A stretch of DNA of 6,945 nucleotides from Gallionellaceae bacterium (GTDB lineage Bacteria > Pseudomonadota > Gammaproteobacteria > Burkholderiales > Gallionellaceae), in assembly GCA_947445045.1 (NCBI GenBank), contig CANFCA010000055.1, forward strand, positions 1-6,945, read 5' to 3'. The stretch's first letter is position 1. Each line of letters opens with the position of its first letter. A program made the position numbers and the translations under genes. This document shows positions 6,383-6,945 of this stretch, piece after piece. A model generated the notes under the pieces. That model was not told where the DNA came from and ran no database searches. It worked only from the letters and a program-made list of their open reading frames with translations.

Positions 6383-6945
6383 ATGCGTATCAGTTCCAGT
6401 ACATTATTCGATAGTAACGTTGCGGCACTTAATCAGCAACAGTCTCGCCTGTTGCAAACGCAGCAACAAATCGCGAGTGGGCATCGAATTTCCACCCCTT
6501 CGGATGATCCGATAGCAGCTTCCAGAGCGTTGGATGTTAGTCAGTCGGATGCAATGAATACGCAATACACCTCGAATCGTAATGCGGCGATTCAAACTTT
6601 ATCGATGGCAGATAGTAGCTTGCAGGGTGTGGTTTCATTATTACAAGATGTTAGAACGTCGGCCGTTGATGCAGGCAGTGGTCTACTAGGAAATAGCGAA
6701 CGCAAAACTATCGCAGCGGATTTTGGAAGAAGGTTGCAAGAGTTGGTTGGCTTGGCGAACAGCACCGACGGGCTGGGAAATTATCTTTTCGCAGGTTTTC
6801 AAACCAAGTCACAGCCATTTGTCGATACCGCCGCAGGTGTGAGTTATCAGGGCGATGATGGGCAGCGTAACGTTCAGGTGAGTGCGTCGATGCAAATGGC
6901 TACTAGCGATTCAGGTGCGGATGTCTTTATGCGCATCAAGAATGG
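6383..6945 (+). CDS. flgL: Flagellar hook-filament junction protein 3, FlgL (HAP3), 5' part
   Basis: FlgL is the second junction protein, added on top of FlgK to form the base on which flagellin assembles. The reading frame is open to the edge, giving 187 complete codons; the C-terminal part lies outside. The N-terminus MRISSSTLFDSNVAALNQQQ (1-20) is typical of FlgL, followed by the flagellin-like core helix with LLQTQQQIASGHRISTPSDD (23-42), PIAASRAL (43-50), a long helical segment with NAAIQTLSMADSSLQGVVSL (67-86) and the junction-protein motif NYLFAGFQTKSQPF (133-146). No signal peptide, as expected for type III export. ATG 6383 is preferred over the adjacent in-frame GTG (6380) because it matches the family start and has AGGTG (6374-6378) upstream. 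It follows flgK after 15 bases and must share the flgK transcript. Confidence 0.95.
   Translation, partial: MRISSSTLFDSNVAALNQQQSRLLQTQQQIASGHRISTPSDDPIAASRALDVSQSDAMNTQYTSNRNAAIQTLSMADSSLQGVVSLLQDVRTSAVDAGSGLLGNSERKTIAADFGRRLQELVGLANSTDGLGNYLFAGFQTKSQPFVDTAAGVSYQGDDGQRNVQVSASMQMATSDSGADVFMRIKN

Noticed and set aside
1..6945. A hidden new system, mobile element or CRISPR array
   Set aside because: Coding is nearly continuous with conserved flagellar genes in canonical order; the only gaps are 71, 24, 40, 35, 116 and 15 bases, and none has direct repeats, transposase remnants or tRNA-like sequence that I can detect.

Overview
The window is an ordinary piece of a proteobacterial flagellar flg operon, read entirely on the + strand: the last six codons of flgE, then complete flgF, flgG, flgH, flgI, flgJ and flgK, and the first 187 codons of flgL, which runs off the right edge. 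The host is a Gram-negative, motile bacterium: L-ring (FlgH) and P-ring (FlgI) genes are present, and FlgJ is the two-domain type with a peptidoglycan hydrolase, as in beta- and gammaproteobacteria. Roughly balanced base composition and the flgE-F-G-H-I-J-K-L order fit a betaproteobacterium (for example Nitrosomonadales or relatives), but this placement is inference and only moderately secure.

Layout. Positions 1-21 are the flgE 3' end (encoding TLVNLR-stop). A 71-bp gap with two small inverted repeats follows. flgF (93-836) and flgG (861-1643) encode proximal and distal rod proteins. flgH (1684-2364) encodes the outer-membrane L-ring lipoprotein and flgI (2400-3497) the periplasmic P-ring protein. 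flgJ (3498-4343), whose start directly abuts the flgI stop, encodes the rod cap and muramidase. A 116-bp gap holds a near-consensus sigma-28 (FliA) promoter (4394-4420). Then come flgK (4460-6367) and flgL (6383 to the edge), the two hook-filament junction proteins.

How they work together. FlgF and FlgG are secreted by the flagellar type III apparatus and build the rod; FlgJ caps the growing rod and opens the peptidoglycan; FlgI and FlgH leave by the Sec route and form the P and L rings around the rod; FlgE forms the hook; FlgK and FlgL then join hook to filament. The sigma-28 promoter just before flgK separates early rod/ring genes from late junction genes, so flgKL can be boosted after hook completion.

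I found no undescribed system, mobile element, CRISPR array or RNA gene. The points worth a second look are the sigma-28 promoter, a FlgI that keeps only one of the two cysteines known from the enteric protein, a FlgK enlarged by what looks like two related beta-rich modules, an ambiguous lipobox in FlgH, and hairpins at the flgE-flgF junction.
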